Origin: Ziziphus jujuba
Lineage: Eukaryota; Streptophyta; Magnoliopsida; Rosales; Rhamnaceae
Assembly: GCF_031755915.1 (NCBI RefSeq)
Contig: NC_083390.1
Coordinates: forward strand, 26,733,001 to 26,797,000
Reading direction: 5' to 3'
DNA: 64,000 nucleotides
A program made the translations under genes and the position numbers. Below are positions 1 to 11,087 of the stretch, one piece after another (within the stretch, counting starts at the first letter, position 1; each line of letters begins with the position of its first letter). The notes under the pieces are model-generated. The model saw nothing but the letters and a program-made list of their open reading frames with translations, did no database searches and had not been told where the DNA came from.

Positions 1-187
1 GAATCGATTCAATACATTTCTTATGTAACCATAGGTGCTATATTGGATTTGAATCAGATTTCGGAACAATCTATATTGATTGACTGCCTCCATTATGTTA
101 TTGCTAGCAAATACCACTATTTTTGGTTTTGTATCTTCCAAATCATTCCCGTATGAGGTCAGAACTCATTGTTTTCTGATCTTTCAA
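1..187 (-). pseudogene. ycf2: ycf2 fragment, distal to the Element 1 insertion (plastid-derived)
   Basis: Read on minus from 187 down to 1, the translation gives recognisable Ycf2 residues such as [17 protein letters not shown] and [17 protein letters not shown]. It continues the frame of the ycf2 copy at 8416-10455; the two are separated only by Element 1. At the junction the reading includes in-frame stops where plastid genes have CGA and TGG codons (CGA to TGA, TGG to TGA), so it is dead. Ycf2 is a large plastid FtsH-like protein linked to the protein import motor; here it is only a nuclear relic. It extends beyond the left edge. Confidence 0.9.
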
Positions 188-1329
188 TGATGCGAATCCA
201 CCCGAGACTGCTCGACCAACAACCCGCTGGGGTGCTGATCCAATACAAATGAAGGTGGGGCCGATCACTAGGGCCCAAGCCAAGAGGTTCAAGGACAATC
301 TTGCTGTCTTCATACAAGGAATAAGTCATAGCCAAGAGGGGTTGCCCTTATCTAAAGAACAAAGGCCTGTGTTACTCATACAAGCAATAGAAGCCAAAAC
401 GGGGTCGGGTGACGTTTTTGGTAACAATAAAGAGGCCGGGTTGTATGAATTGGAACCCCATCTTTATGGATTCAATTCATATGGAGGATGAGTCATAGAA
501 ACCAGCCAAAGCAGCTTCAATGCTGACCAACAAGGTGGTTTGCGCACAAAGGGAAGGAAAGGCCGGATTTGCTATTTTTCTTCGCGGGTTTTACTGTATT
601 TTACTGTATTAACCTTTTCTCATACTTCCAAGCAAGGGCAACGTGGGGAACTTCACAATAAGCTTATTTGGCATCCTACAAAGCATATTGAAGCTGATTT
701 GGAGATCAATTTGGTCAAAGAATAGTCAAACTCAAATTAGTCAAAAAGCTAGTATTATAGTTTCCTAATTTTATTCTACTTTTTGTTTTAGGAAACTACC
801 TTTACTTTTTAAGTTTTATTTATTTATTTTCTGGATAAATAAGTTTAGGAAAGTTTTTATTTTATTATTTTCATTGTAAATTAATTAATTCCTAAATTCA
901 AAATAAAGGAATTAATTAATCCAAATTAGTTTAGGAATATGAAAGTTTCGGCCAAGGTAGGATTCTCCATTGTGTGGCTGGTTTTTCCTAGGGTTTTTAG
1001 GGTTTATGTTGTTTCTTTCAAAGCCTATTTAAAGGCTTATTTTTCATTAATAAGATAACTTTAAACTTTGATTTGATTAAGAAAATACTTGTGAGATTAA
1101 TTATCTCTTTGTTCTTTGAGAACACCTAAAAAACCATTAGAGAATTGGTTGTTTTAGCTTGACTTATCAATAGGTTTTCCATCCCCTATTGTGGCGTCTA
1201 CATTATACCAAGGTTTCTAACCACAGGTTGGTTAGGGGTTGAGGTCCATTCCATTAGAACTTGAACTTAATTAAAGATCCGGGCTAATATAATACGGGTT
1301 TAGGAGTAGGTCGTCCTAGGTTCGTATCA
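188..1329 (+). repeat. 5' LTR of Element 1
   Basis: Starts TGATGCGAATCC and ends TTCGTATCA, and matches 7274-8415 base for base in length (1142). It contains an 80-codon frame (249-491) which is simply the LTR copy of the polyprotein C-terminus and not a separate gene. A motif shared by all LTRs of the family, including the run around 1190 (TTGTGGCGTCTAC), lies in the 3' half. Confidence 0.95.
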
Positions 1330-1331
1330 TT

Positions 1332-1343
1332 TGGTATCAGAGC
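1332..1343 (+). promoter_or_regulatory. Primer binding site (initiator tRNA-Met)
   Basis: TGGTATCAGAGC, complementary to the 3' end of plant initiator tRNA-Met, two bases downstream of the 5' LTR. It primes minus-strand cDNA synthesis. Confidence 0.93.
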
Positions 1344-2495
1344 TAAATTTTGTTCAGGTTTGATCTATCTTTATTTGCTTTATTTGTTTTTTGTGTTATT
1401 CTGCAATTTTAGCATTAGGTTAAGGTTGCATCCATCCCATACACGTTCAGCATCTTAAAAAAAAAAAAAAAAAAAATTAATTCCTAGTTGAATTAGGATT
1501 TCCTAGTTTTATCGTATTTTTGTTTCCTAGTTTGTTGGTTGTCTTTTATCATTGTTCTTGTTAATTTGGTTTTTGTTGATTTTTCTTTGCTGTTTTAGTC
1601 TTAAATATTTGCATTCATATATTCAAAAAAAAAAAAAAAAAGTTTGCGGCAACATTTAAAAAAAAAAAAAAAAAAACTGCACATTTTGTTTATTTGGAGG
1701 TCACGGGTTTGGTGTTTGTTTTGGAGTTGGAATTGCAATTTTGGTAATTGTTCTTGCTACTGCAGTTGTTTATGTTCTGTGAGTGAAAAAAAAAAAAAAA
1801 AAAAAGAAGGTAAAGCCGAATAAAAAATTAAAAAAAAAAGAAGAAAAACAAATATTTCGGTTTGTTGGAGTTTGATTTGTTTGCTGAAAATTTGTTGGAG
1901 CTGCTGGTTTTTTATTATTTATTCAATATTTGAGTTGCTGGAGAATTATTTTTGCTGCTGGATATTTGGATTTTGGGTGCTTAAATTATTTGGATTAAAA
2001 TTAGATAAAGGAATTGATACAAAACTTGAATTACAAGAACAACAACCAACACTTTTCTATAATTTTGTTCTCTTTGATTCTTGTTCGTATTTGAATTTCT
2101 TTTCCTGGAATTTTATTCTTGAACTCATAATCTACTACCATCTGGTGCAGTTTTCAAAAATTCAAGCGTTTTCCCATTATTTTGTGTTTTCTTGTCTAGA
2201 AAGCCGAAAAATTAGGATTTGTTGGATTCTTTCGGTATTGCCTACTTTTTGCTACTGCTTTGTTGATAAGTTTAATTAAAACATACTAGTTATCTAATTG
2301 CTGTTTTGTGGGTGTTTTAATTAGAACTTTGAGATAATTCATTGAGTGGAAAAAGGCAAGAGTGTGAGAGCTTAAAAGAGGGTAAAAGCCGAAACTAGTG
2401 TGCAAACACGAGTGTCGAGACCTTGTTTGCGTGAAACACGTGAGGGAGTGGATATTGTGAGGATTTATTTTATTTTTTTGCAGTATTTTACTAAC
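1344..2495 (+). other. Untranslated leader of Element 1
   Basis: About 1.15 kb between PBS and gag start. It is AT-rich, with several long poly-A runs (near 1458, 1625, 1659, 1788), and has no convincing coding sequence; the 135-codon frame at 1872-2279 is hydrophobic low-complexity translation of T-rich DNA. The same leader with similar A-runs recurs in the other copies (17.4, 31.5, 37.5 reverse and 59.6 kb), so it is a conserved part of the element and may hold packaging signals (inference). Confidence 0.7.
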
Positions 2496-5400
2496 ATGGC
2501 AGATTCTAGAATAAGGAGAGGGGATCCACCCTTGAGAATCAATGAGGAAGAGTCCGTAGCATTCCATGGCGATGACCGAGCTGCCGGAAGTGGAGACCAA
2601 GTGGACTTGAGAACTATTTTGGAATCAATACAGCGGATGAGTGCTCAATTTGAGTATGTAAACCAAAGAGTGGGAAGATTAGAAGCCTCACAAGGAAGGC
2701 CGAATACAAGAAATAGGCAAGAATTCCATGGAGGACGAGGCCGAGGACGAGGAGGTCGCGAGAGACCGAGAGAGGAATTTGATGAGGAGCCATTGGACGG
2801 TGACTTTGAGGAAGGTATGGACGAAACCTTTGCTGTCCAAGATAGAGCTGGCCATGGGCGATATAGGAGGGAGGATACAGATGAAGATTTGGGAAATATC
2901 AAGGTTAATATCCCACCTTTTATGGGTAAAAGTGATCCTGAAGCTTATTTGGAGTGGGAAGAGAAAATGGAGATGATTTTTGACTGCCACAACTATTCGG
3001 AAGGTAAGAAGGTGAAGATGGCAGCAATGAAGTTTGGCCATTATGCACTCCAATGGTGGATAAATGAGCAAAGCACCCGAAGGAGGGTTGGTGAAGACTT
3101 AATTACAACATGGCGACAAATGAAAGGAGTCATGAGGAAGCGGTTTGTGCCATCCCATTACCAAAGGTTGCTGCATCAAAGGCTTCAATCTTTGTCTCAA
3201 GGAAGTAGGTCCGTGGAGGATTATTACAAAGAGATGGAGATGTTAATGATGAGGTTAAACATGAGGGAGGATAGAGAGGCAACAATGGCAAGATTCCTTG
3301 GAGGTTTAAACCGTGACATTGCCAACCAACTTGAATTACAACAATACTTGGAATTGGAGGAGATGTTGCATGTAGCCATTAAACTTGAGAACCAATTCAA
3401 GAGGAGGGGTGTTAGTACACGGTTTGGAGGAGTTTCTAGTAGTGGAAGGACAAGTTCAAGTGGCTGGAAAAATAATTCTACTTATGAAAACAAGTTGAGG
3501 CCGAAATTAGGAGAAGAATCAACCAACGGGCCAAGAAGAGAGGTCAAGACCGAATCTGTCCAAGCACTTAGAGGTGATATAAAATCTGATCCTAAACCTC
3601 AAAAATCTAGAGAAATAATTTGTTTTAAGTGCCAAGGAAGAGGACACATATCTAGCCAATGCCCAAATAGAAGAATCATGGTATTAAAGGGTGATGGTGA
3701 GCTGGAATCCGCAAGTGAAGAAAGTGGAGCGGAAACCGAGCAAGAGGAGGCTTGTAATGAAGATGAAACCGAACCTGTAGATACATCTAATGCCGAGTTA
3801 AGCTTGGTTTCAAGGAGAGTACTTGCTGTCTACAAGGATGAAGAGCAGATACAAAGGGAAAACATCTTCCACACTCGCTGCGAAATACAAGGTAAAATTT
3901 CTAGCATGATTATAGATAGTGGGAGTTGTACTAATGTGATAAGTAATCTTGTAGTTGATGAATTAGGCTTGAAAACAATTAAACATCCAGAACCTTATAG
4001 ATTACAATGGCTTAATGATAGTGGTGAGATGAAAGTAAACAAACAAGCCAAAGTAAAATTTAATATAGGTAGATATGAGGATGTAGTTTTATGTGATATT
4101 GTGCCTATGATTGCCGGACATATACTATTAGGTAGACCATGGCAATTTGATAAAGATGCTACTCATTTTGGTCGAGAAAATAGTATTGTTTTCAGGTTTA
4201 AAGGGAAGAAGATCAAGCTGGAACCATTATCTCCTAAAGAGGTTTACAAGGACCAATTACAAATGCAACAAAGGAGAGAAGCCGAAAAGCTCAAGGAAAA
4301 AGCAAGCATGGCACCAACGGCTTCACCATCCATTCAAGAAGGTAAGGTTGAGGTTGCTGACCAAGGTAAGGTTTCTAAGGTTCATATTGAGTGGAAAGAC
4401 CAAGAAAAAGCCGAGAGAGAGGTGAGAAAAGAGAACAAACCCGAGAGCATACAAAATCCAGAAATTTCCGCCAATGAGAGCCAAACCGAGGGAAGAAAAA
4501 TAAAAGAAAGAAAAGAGAGGAAGAACCAGAATTTTTATTTGAGTTTAGGGGATATTAATAAGGTTATTGAGTGTAAGAAACCTTTTCTGGTCATGCTTTA
4601 CAAAGAAAATTATTTAAATGATCAAACTAACTTTGAAGAACTTGAATTGCCAAGTTCAATGATTTCTCTTTTGAAGGAATTTGGAGATGTCTTCGCAAAT
4701 GAGATTCCAAGTGGACTACCACCTATTCGAGGGATAGAACATCAAATTGACTTTGTTCCAGGGGCTGCCATACCAAATAGACCAGCTTATAGGAGCAATC
4801 CCGAAGAAACAAAGGAGCTGTAAAAACAGGTAAGTGATTTGCTTGATAAAGGATATATTCGTGAGAGTTTAAGTCCTTGTGCTGTTCCTGTTTTGTTGGT
4901 ACCTAAAAAGGATGGTTCTTGGAGAATGTGTGTTGATTGTAGGGCTATAAATAATATTACCATAAAATATAGACATCCCATTCCTAGATTAGATGATATG
5001 CTTGATGAATTGCATGGTGCTTGCATGTTTACAAAAATTGATCTTAGGAGTGGTTATCACCAAATTAGGATGAAAGAAGGTGATGAATGGAAAACCGCAT
5101 TCAAAACTAAATATGGGCTGTATGAATGGTTAGTTATGCCTTTTGGATTATCTAATGCACCTAGTACTTTCATGAGGCTTATGAATCATGTAATGCGTCC
5201 ATTTATTGGTAAATTTGTGGTTGTTTATTTTGATGACATTTTAATATATAGCTGAAATTTGGATGACCATGTGGATCAACTTAGGCAAGTTTTGCAAGTT
5301 CTTAGAAAGGAAAGATTATTTGCTAACATTAAAAAATGTAACTTTTGCAAAGAAGAACTTGTATTTCTAGGTTTTGTAGTAAGTGCTGCAGGAATCAAAG

Positions 5401-7577
5401 TTGACCAAGCTAAAGTGAAGGCAATCCAAGAGTGGCCGGTTCCTACATCCATTACCCAAGTGAGGAGCTTTCATGGCTTGGCAAGCTTTTACCGAAGATT
5501 TGTCAAGGATTTTAGTACCATAGCAGCACCATTGAATGAAGTTGTCAAGAAGAATGTTGGCTTCAAATGGGGGGAAGTACAAGAAAAATCTTTTAATTTG
5601 TTGAAAGAAAAATTGTGTAATGCACCTTTATTAGTTTTGCCAAATTTTTCTAAGACTTTTGAAATTGAGTGTGATGCTTTGGGTGTAGGTATTGGAGCTG
5701 TTTTAATGCAAGAAGGAAGGCCCATAGCCTACTTTAGTGAAAAATTGAATGGAGCTGCCCTAAACTACCCGACTTATGACAAGGAGATGTATGCTTTGGT
5801 GAGGGCTTTGGAGACGTGGCAGCATTATCTCATGCCAAAGGAGTTTGTGATTCATACGGATCATGAGTCTTTGAAGCATATCAAGGGTCAAGGAAAGCTC
5901 AACCGAAGGCATGCTAAGTGGATTGAATTTATTGAAACATTTCCATATGTGATCCGCTACAAAAAAGGTAAGGAAAATGTGGTTGCCGATGCATTATCCC
6001 GAAGGTATGTGCTCTTTTCTACCTTAGATGCTAGATTGCTTGGATTTGAACAATTGAAAGAACTTTATGAGCATGATAGTGACTTTGGAGAAATTTTTAG
6101 AACCTGTTTGAAACATGGATTTAATAAATTTTACATATTTGAGGGATATTTGTTTAAGGAAAACAAACTTTGTGTGCCTAATTGTAGTATTAGGGAATTA
6201 TTGGTTCGGGAAGGACATGGGGGTGGTTTAATGGGTCATTTTGGTATTTTAAAGACTTTATCCTTGCTGCAAGAACATTTTTATTGGCCTAACATGAGGA
6301 GCGATGTTGAGAGAATTTGTGAAAGATGTGTGAAGTGCCGAAAAACAAAATCAACATTGAAACCGCATGGATTGTATAAGCCTTTGCCGATTCCTACCTA
6401 TCCTTGGATAGATTTGTCTATGGATTTTATTCTTGGGTTGCCTAGGTCAAGGACAGGTAAGGATTCAATATTTGTTGTAGTAGATAGGTTTTCTAAGATG
6501 GCACATTTTATTGCATGTAATAAAACTGCTGATGCATCCAACATTGCTAATTTATTTTTCAAGGAAATTGTGAGATTGCTTGGAATGCCAAAAACTATTA
6601 TGTCGGATAGGGATGCTAAGTTCTTAAGCTATTTTTGGAAAACATTGTGGGCTAAATTAGGTACTAAGCTTTTATTTTCAACTACTTGTCATCCACAAAC
6701 TGATGGACAAACCAAAGTAGTAAATAGAACCTTGTCTGCATTGTTGAGAGCATTAATTAGTAGAAATTTAAGGACTTGGGAAGAATGTTTGCCACATGTT
6801 GAATTTGCATATAATAGGTCTTTACATTCAGCAACTAAATTTACTCCATTTGAAATTGTTTATGGTTTTAATCCTTTGACTCCATTAGATTTAACACCTT
6901 TGCCTTTAAGTGAGCGTGCTAATCTAGATGGAAAACAAAAAGCTGATTTTGTAAAGCAGATTCATGAGAAGACTCGAGCAAACATTGAGAGAAAGACCGA
7001 GCAATATGCAAGGGTGGCTAATCAAGGCCGAAAATCAATGGTGTTTGAACCTGGAGATTGGGTGTGGCTGCACTTAAGGAAAGAAAGATTCCCCGAACAA
7101 AGGAAATCAAAACTCATGCCGAGGGGTGATGGACCTTTTCAAGTTTTGAAGAGGATAAACGACAATGCCTACAAACTTGATCTACCGGGTGAGTATAATG
7201 TTGCTGATTTATCTCCTTTTGCTGCAGGTGATGACTTCAATTTGAGGACAAATCCTTTTCAAGAGGAGGGGAATGATGCGAATCCACCCGAGACTGCTCG
7301 ACCAACAACCCGCTGCGGTGCTGATCCAATACAAATGAAGGTGGGGCCGATCACTAGGGCCCAAGCCAAGAGGTTCAAGGAAAATATTGCTGTATTCATA
7401 CAAGGAATAAGTCATAGCCAAGAGGGGTTGGCCATATCTAAAGAACAAAGGCCTGTGTTACTCATACAAGCAATAGAAGCCAAAACGGGGTCGGGTGACG
7501 TTTTTGGTAACAATAAAGAGGCCGGGTTGTATGAATTGGAACCCCATCTTTATGGATTCAATTCATATGGAGGATGA
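2496..7577 (+). pseudogene. Ty3/gypsy gag-pol polyprotein of Element 1, two in-frame stops
   Basis: Start chosen at ATG 2496 (MADSRIRRGD), which is conserved in the other copies, not the upstream ATG at 2400. Order: Gag retrotransposon domain (about 2900-3400), CCHC zinc knuckle CFKCQGRGHISSQC (3621-3662), aspartic protease MIIDSGSC (D codon 3915), RT with YFDD (5226-5237), RNase H (about 5650-6000, ending VVADALSRR), integrase zinc region (H..H, C..C about 6200-6345), integrase core with SDRD and PQTDGQT (about 6600-6716). All parts are in one frame, broken by TAA (4821-4823) before RT and TGA (5253-5255) just after YFDD. The third acidic residue of the integrase core is Lys (AAA 6714-6716), spaced exactly 35 residues after Asp. 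The last 101 codons lie in the 3' LTR. Confidence 0.93.
7261..7273 (+). promoter_or_regulatory. Polypurine tract of Element 1
   Basis: AAGAGGAGGGGAA directly abuts the 3' LTR. It is the plus-strand primer and at the same time coding sequence, because the polyprotein frame passes through it (residues QEEGN). Confidence 0.92.
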
Positions 7578-8415
7578 GTCATAGAAACCAGCCAAAGCAG
7601 CTTCAAAGCCGACCAACAAGGTGGTTTGCGCACAAAGGGAAGGAAAGGCCGGATTTGCTGTTTTTCTTCGCAGGTTTTACTGTATTTTACTGTATTAACC
7701 TTTTCTCATACTTCCAAGCAAGGGCAACGTGGGGAACTTCACAATAAGCTTATTTGGCATCCTACAAAGCATATTGAAGCTGATTTGGAGATCAATTTGG
7801 TCAAAGAATAGTCAAACTCAAATTAGTCAAAAAGCTAGTATTATAGTTTCCTAATTTTATTCTACTTTTTGTTTTAGGAAACTACCTTTACTTTTTAAGT
7901 TTTATTTATTTATTTTCTGGATAAATAAGTTTAGGAAAGTTTTTATTTTATTATTTTCATTGTAAATTAATTAATTCCTAAATTCAAAATAAAGGAATTA
8001 ATTAATCCAAATTAGTTTAGGAATAGGAAAGTTTCGGCCAAGGTAGGATTCTCCATTGTGTGGCCGGTTTTTCCTAGGGTTTTTAGGGTTTATGTTGTTT
8101 CTTTCAAAGCCTATTTAAAGGCTTATTTTTCATTAATAAGATAACTTTAAACTTTGATTTGATTAAGAAAATACTTGTGAGATTAATTATCTCTTTGTTC
8201 TTTGAGAACACCTAAAACACCATTAGAGAATTGGTTGTTTTAGCTTGACTTATCAATAGGTTTTCCATCCCCTATTGTGGCGTCTACATTATACCAAGGT
8301 TTCTAACCACAGGTTGGTTAGGGGTTGAGGTCCATTCCATTAGAACTTGAACTTAATTAAAGATCCGGGCTAATATAATACGGGTTTAGGAGCAGGTCGT
8401 CCTAGGTTCGTATCA
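7274..8415 (+). repeat. 3' LTR of Element 1
   Basis: 1142 bp, same ends as the 5' LTR. The first 304 bases code the end of the polyprotein up to the stop at 7575-7577, including the conserved stretch [12 protein letters not shown]. Five of the roughly 14 differences from the 5' LTR fall within about 60 bases of that coding part. Confidence 0.95.
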
Positions 8416-8420
8416 TTCAA
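8416..8420 (+). repeat. Target site duplication TTCAA of Element 1
   Basis: Identical to 183-187. It proves integrase-mediated insertion into the ycf2 relic and that both ends belong to the same insertion. Confidence 0.93.
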
Positions 8421-10455
8421 TAAAAAGATTCATTTTCTACATAAAAAATAGGAGGTAGAATCAATAAAGATTTCCTTTTCGATTCATCCCTGGAGTTGAA
8501 TACCTCATTCAAGAATTGTTTTTTATCCAATCTATAAGAATCAATAGAAAAGGTAAATCCCTTATGATACACCATATCCGGCTCAGTCGTTGATAGAGTG
8601 AATAGATCTTCCATTTCTTGAACTTCTAATTCAAAATTGTGGTATAACGTGTATCCCCCCCTGTTTCGGTCACGGAATAGATGAAATAAATCAAAAAATG
8701 GACTTTTGTTGAAGGATGAAATCTTATTGGAATTATCTAATTCATCCTACGGAACCATATCACATCCCAGATCCGATGAAATAGGATGAATTGAGATGAT
8801 ATTTTGTAAATACATAATTATCTTGAATATATTAACTATTTCATTATTTTCCAAATGCCTGTAAAGGACAAAAGAAACATCTTGTTCTTTCTTTAACAAT
8901 TTATGATCTCTAGTGGACCTCTCCGTAGGATTCGAACCCAGATGAAGTTCTGACCATCTATCAAAGAAAAAAGAACGAATGGATCTTGTAGGATTCCTAA
9001 GAAATTCTTTGATTTCTTCTGGAAGAAAATGATTATTCATCTGCTTCTCACGTTCTGTGAATATCTGGGACATTGAGGAATATCCCAAAAGGCATTTAGG
9101 GAATCGATCTGATTCTATCTCTGTTCGTTCCGTTTGAAGAAAGGAAGGATCCCAAAGAATTGATCTTTATTTTAGTTGTTGAATCTCTCTTTGATTGATC
9201 AATGTGTGATATTCTGAATCCTCACTACTAATGGAATCAAAATGATCTCTGGATCGATCGGAAGATCCTTTCAATTGGCTAGAATCCATTACTTAAACAA
9301 AATTGGATCTTGTGGAATCATATTGAATATTTGACAATACATTCCGTACTTTGCTAAAAAATCGATCCTTGTTTACCAACCACTCGGTGTCTAACCAAAT
9401 CCAACTCTCTCTCGATATGTTCCTCAAAAAATCCGATTCGTGCGGATTCCTCCCCTAATTAAAGAACAGATCTTGGTGGAATTGCCACATATGAAATTGA
9501 GCACAATTTTGCAAAGAAATAGCTCACTTATTTCTCAAGAAGAGATGGGAAACATGCTCAATATCATTTGATTGAATAGTTGACCCAACTCCTTGTTCTT
9601 TGAAGAAACCCTCCGCTTCAATTGGTATTTTTTCATGAAAAGCAAACATGAGATAACAAATCCAGTCTTTCATTAAGATTTTGAATAGCTATCCCGAATT
9701 CAAGTTGATTATGTTTCACCTCTTCCTTGAAGAAAGATGATCAAACAATTCCCAATCATGGTCCTTGCGGATCGGATCATCCATAGAATATACAAAAGAA
9801 ACTCCTGATATTTGATATCTTTCTCTTTGAATGAGATCTCAATTCCAACGATGATTTTATTGGATATCTTACAACTAGAATCCCTTTTTTTTCTAATCCA
9901 GTTCCTCAACCACCGCGAACCCTGGTTAGATTTAGGCATGATACACTTTTTAGTTGTTGGGAGAACCCAAGTACTCTCTTTCGAATCTAGGAAACAGCTC
10001 TCAGAGATCTTTTTTCCTTTTTGGGAAGATATAAGAGCGAAACAATCAACCTATTGATATTGGAAGACTCAAAATATTCTTCTAATGTATCATTTCTGGG
10101 TCCAATGAAATTCATAGGTATAGGTAGAAAGCCTGTCAAATAGAGATTTTTTCTTTCGACCATCTTTCGATTGTTAATATGATATATAAGGTCCGCTACT
10201 ACAAATAGTACTACACCCTTGATTGTGAAATATCGATTGGTTGTTGAACGCTATAAATGTGAATTGCGTGAAAGTAGGATGCTCTAAATTTGGGAGACGA
10301 AGAGTTTTATAAAATGTTCTTGATGGAAAAATGTAAATGAAAGATCCCGCTTAATTGAATTGGGTCCATGAATCTAAGAAATAGTGAGAGTTCTTGATCT
10401 CTCTCAATATCTCTCTTAATTTGAAAATCCAGGATTTGAATTGATGTCCTTTCAT
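8416..10455 (-). pseudogene. ycf2: ycf2 5' portion (plastid-derived, decayed)
   Basis: Start codon is the complement of 10453-10455 (MKGHQ...). Pieces recognisable as Ycf2 along the minus strand include [20 protein letters not shown] (9709-9939), [20 protein letters not shown] (8747-9088) and [20 protein letters not shown] (8417-8614). Between them the frame is broken repeatedly. The gene is opposite to trnI and the ribosomal genes, as in plastids. It carries on at 1-187 after Element 1. No function is expected in the nucleus. Confidence 0.93.
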
Positions 10456-10543
10456 TGAGTCCTCCTAAATTGCATTGATTTATCATAAAGATTTCATTTG
10501 AATTGGAATTTGGTTATTCACCATGTACGAGGATCCCCGCTAA

Positions 10544-10617
10544 GCATCCATGGCTGAATGGTTAAAGTGCCCAACTCATAATTGGTGAATTCGTAGGTTC
10601 AATTCCTACTGGATGCA
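10544..10617 (+). tRNA. trnI-CAU: trnI-CAU, plastid-derived copy
   Basis: 74 bases starting GCATCCATGGCTGAATGG and ending CTACTGGATGCA with the CAU anticodon loop (CTCATAA). Acceptor arms pair. The copy shows a few changes from the usual plastid form (for example AAAGTGCCC for AAAGCGCCC). In plastids this tRNA, with lysidine at the CAU anticodon, reads AUA. Expression from the nucleus is unlikely. Confidence 0.9.
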
Positions 10618-10787
10618 TGCTAATGGGACACTCGGATAAAATAAGTCTATTGGAATTGGCTCTATATCAATGGAATCTCATTATCCATACATAACAAATT
10701 GGTGTGGTATATTCATATCATAACATATGAATAGTAAGAACTAGCATTCCTTTTCAGACTAGAACTCATAGGGAAGAAAATAGATTT

Positions 10788-11069
10788 ATGGATAGAATCA
10801 AATATGCAGTATTTACAGGCAAAAGTGTTCGGTTATTGTTGAAAAATCAATATACTTCTAATGTCGAATCAGGATCAACTAGGACAGAAATAAAGCATTA
10901 GGTTGAACTCTTTTTTGGTGTCAAGGTAATGGCTATGAATAGTCATCGACTCTCGGAAAAGGGTAGAAGAATGGGACCTACTATGGGACATACAATGCAT
11001 TACAGACGTATGATCATTACGCTTCAACCGGGTTATTCTATTCCACCTGGTAGAAAGAAAACAACTTAA
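10788..11069 (+). pseudogene. rpl23: rpl23 plastid-derived pseudogene
   Basis: ATG 10788 to TAA 11067-11069 gives 93 codons, the normal length of plastid ribosomal protein L23, without indels. Codon 38 is TAG (10899-10901) where the gene has TGG (Trp), a G-to-A change. Recognisable parts: [11 protein letters not shown] at the start and [18 protein letters not shown] near the end. It lies 18 bases before rpl2, the normal plastid arrangement. Confidence 0.93.
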
Positions 11070-11087
11070 ATCAAAATACTTAATAGC

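Larger units (their letters stand above)
188..8415 (+). mobile_element. Element 1: full-length Ty3/gypsy LTR retrotransposon (subtype A, formerly autonomous)
   Basis: The 8228-bp element has two 1142-bp LTRs, a PBS for initiator tRNA-Met two bases after the 5' LTR, a polypurine tract directly before the 3' LTR, and flanking TTCAA duplications (183-187 and 8416-8420). LTRs begin TGATGCG and end GTATCA. Domain order gag, protease, RT, RNase H, integrase is Ty3/gypsy. By eye the LTRs differ at about 14 positions, so insertion is fairly recent. The integrase resembles CRM-type plant chromoviruses; no canonical chromodomain is visible, and the pol frame runs into the 3' LTR as known for CRM elements. 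The clade call is inference. Two in-frame stops and a changed catalytic residue make this copy inactive. Confidence 0.95.

Noticed and set aside
249..491. An independent 80-residue gene in the 5' LTR
   Set aside because: Identical in position and nearly in sequence to the end of the pol frame in the 3' LTR; it is the LTR copy of the polyprotein C-terminus.
1872..2279. A membrane protein gene (135 hydrophobic residues)
   Set aside because: It lies in the T-rich leader of Element 1, and the frame is not kept in the other copies' leaders.
5259..7577. A canonical chromodomain at the integrase C-terminus of Element 1
   Set aside because: No aromatic-cage pattern or (I/V)L..R..... K.V.W stretch is visible after the RGDGPF segment; only the LTR-coded tail follows.
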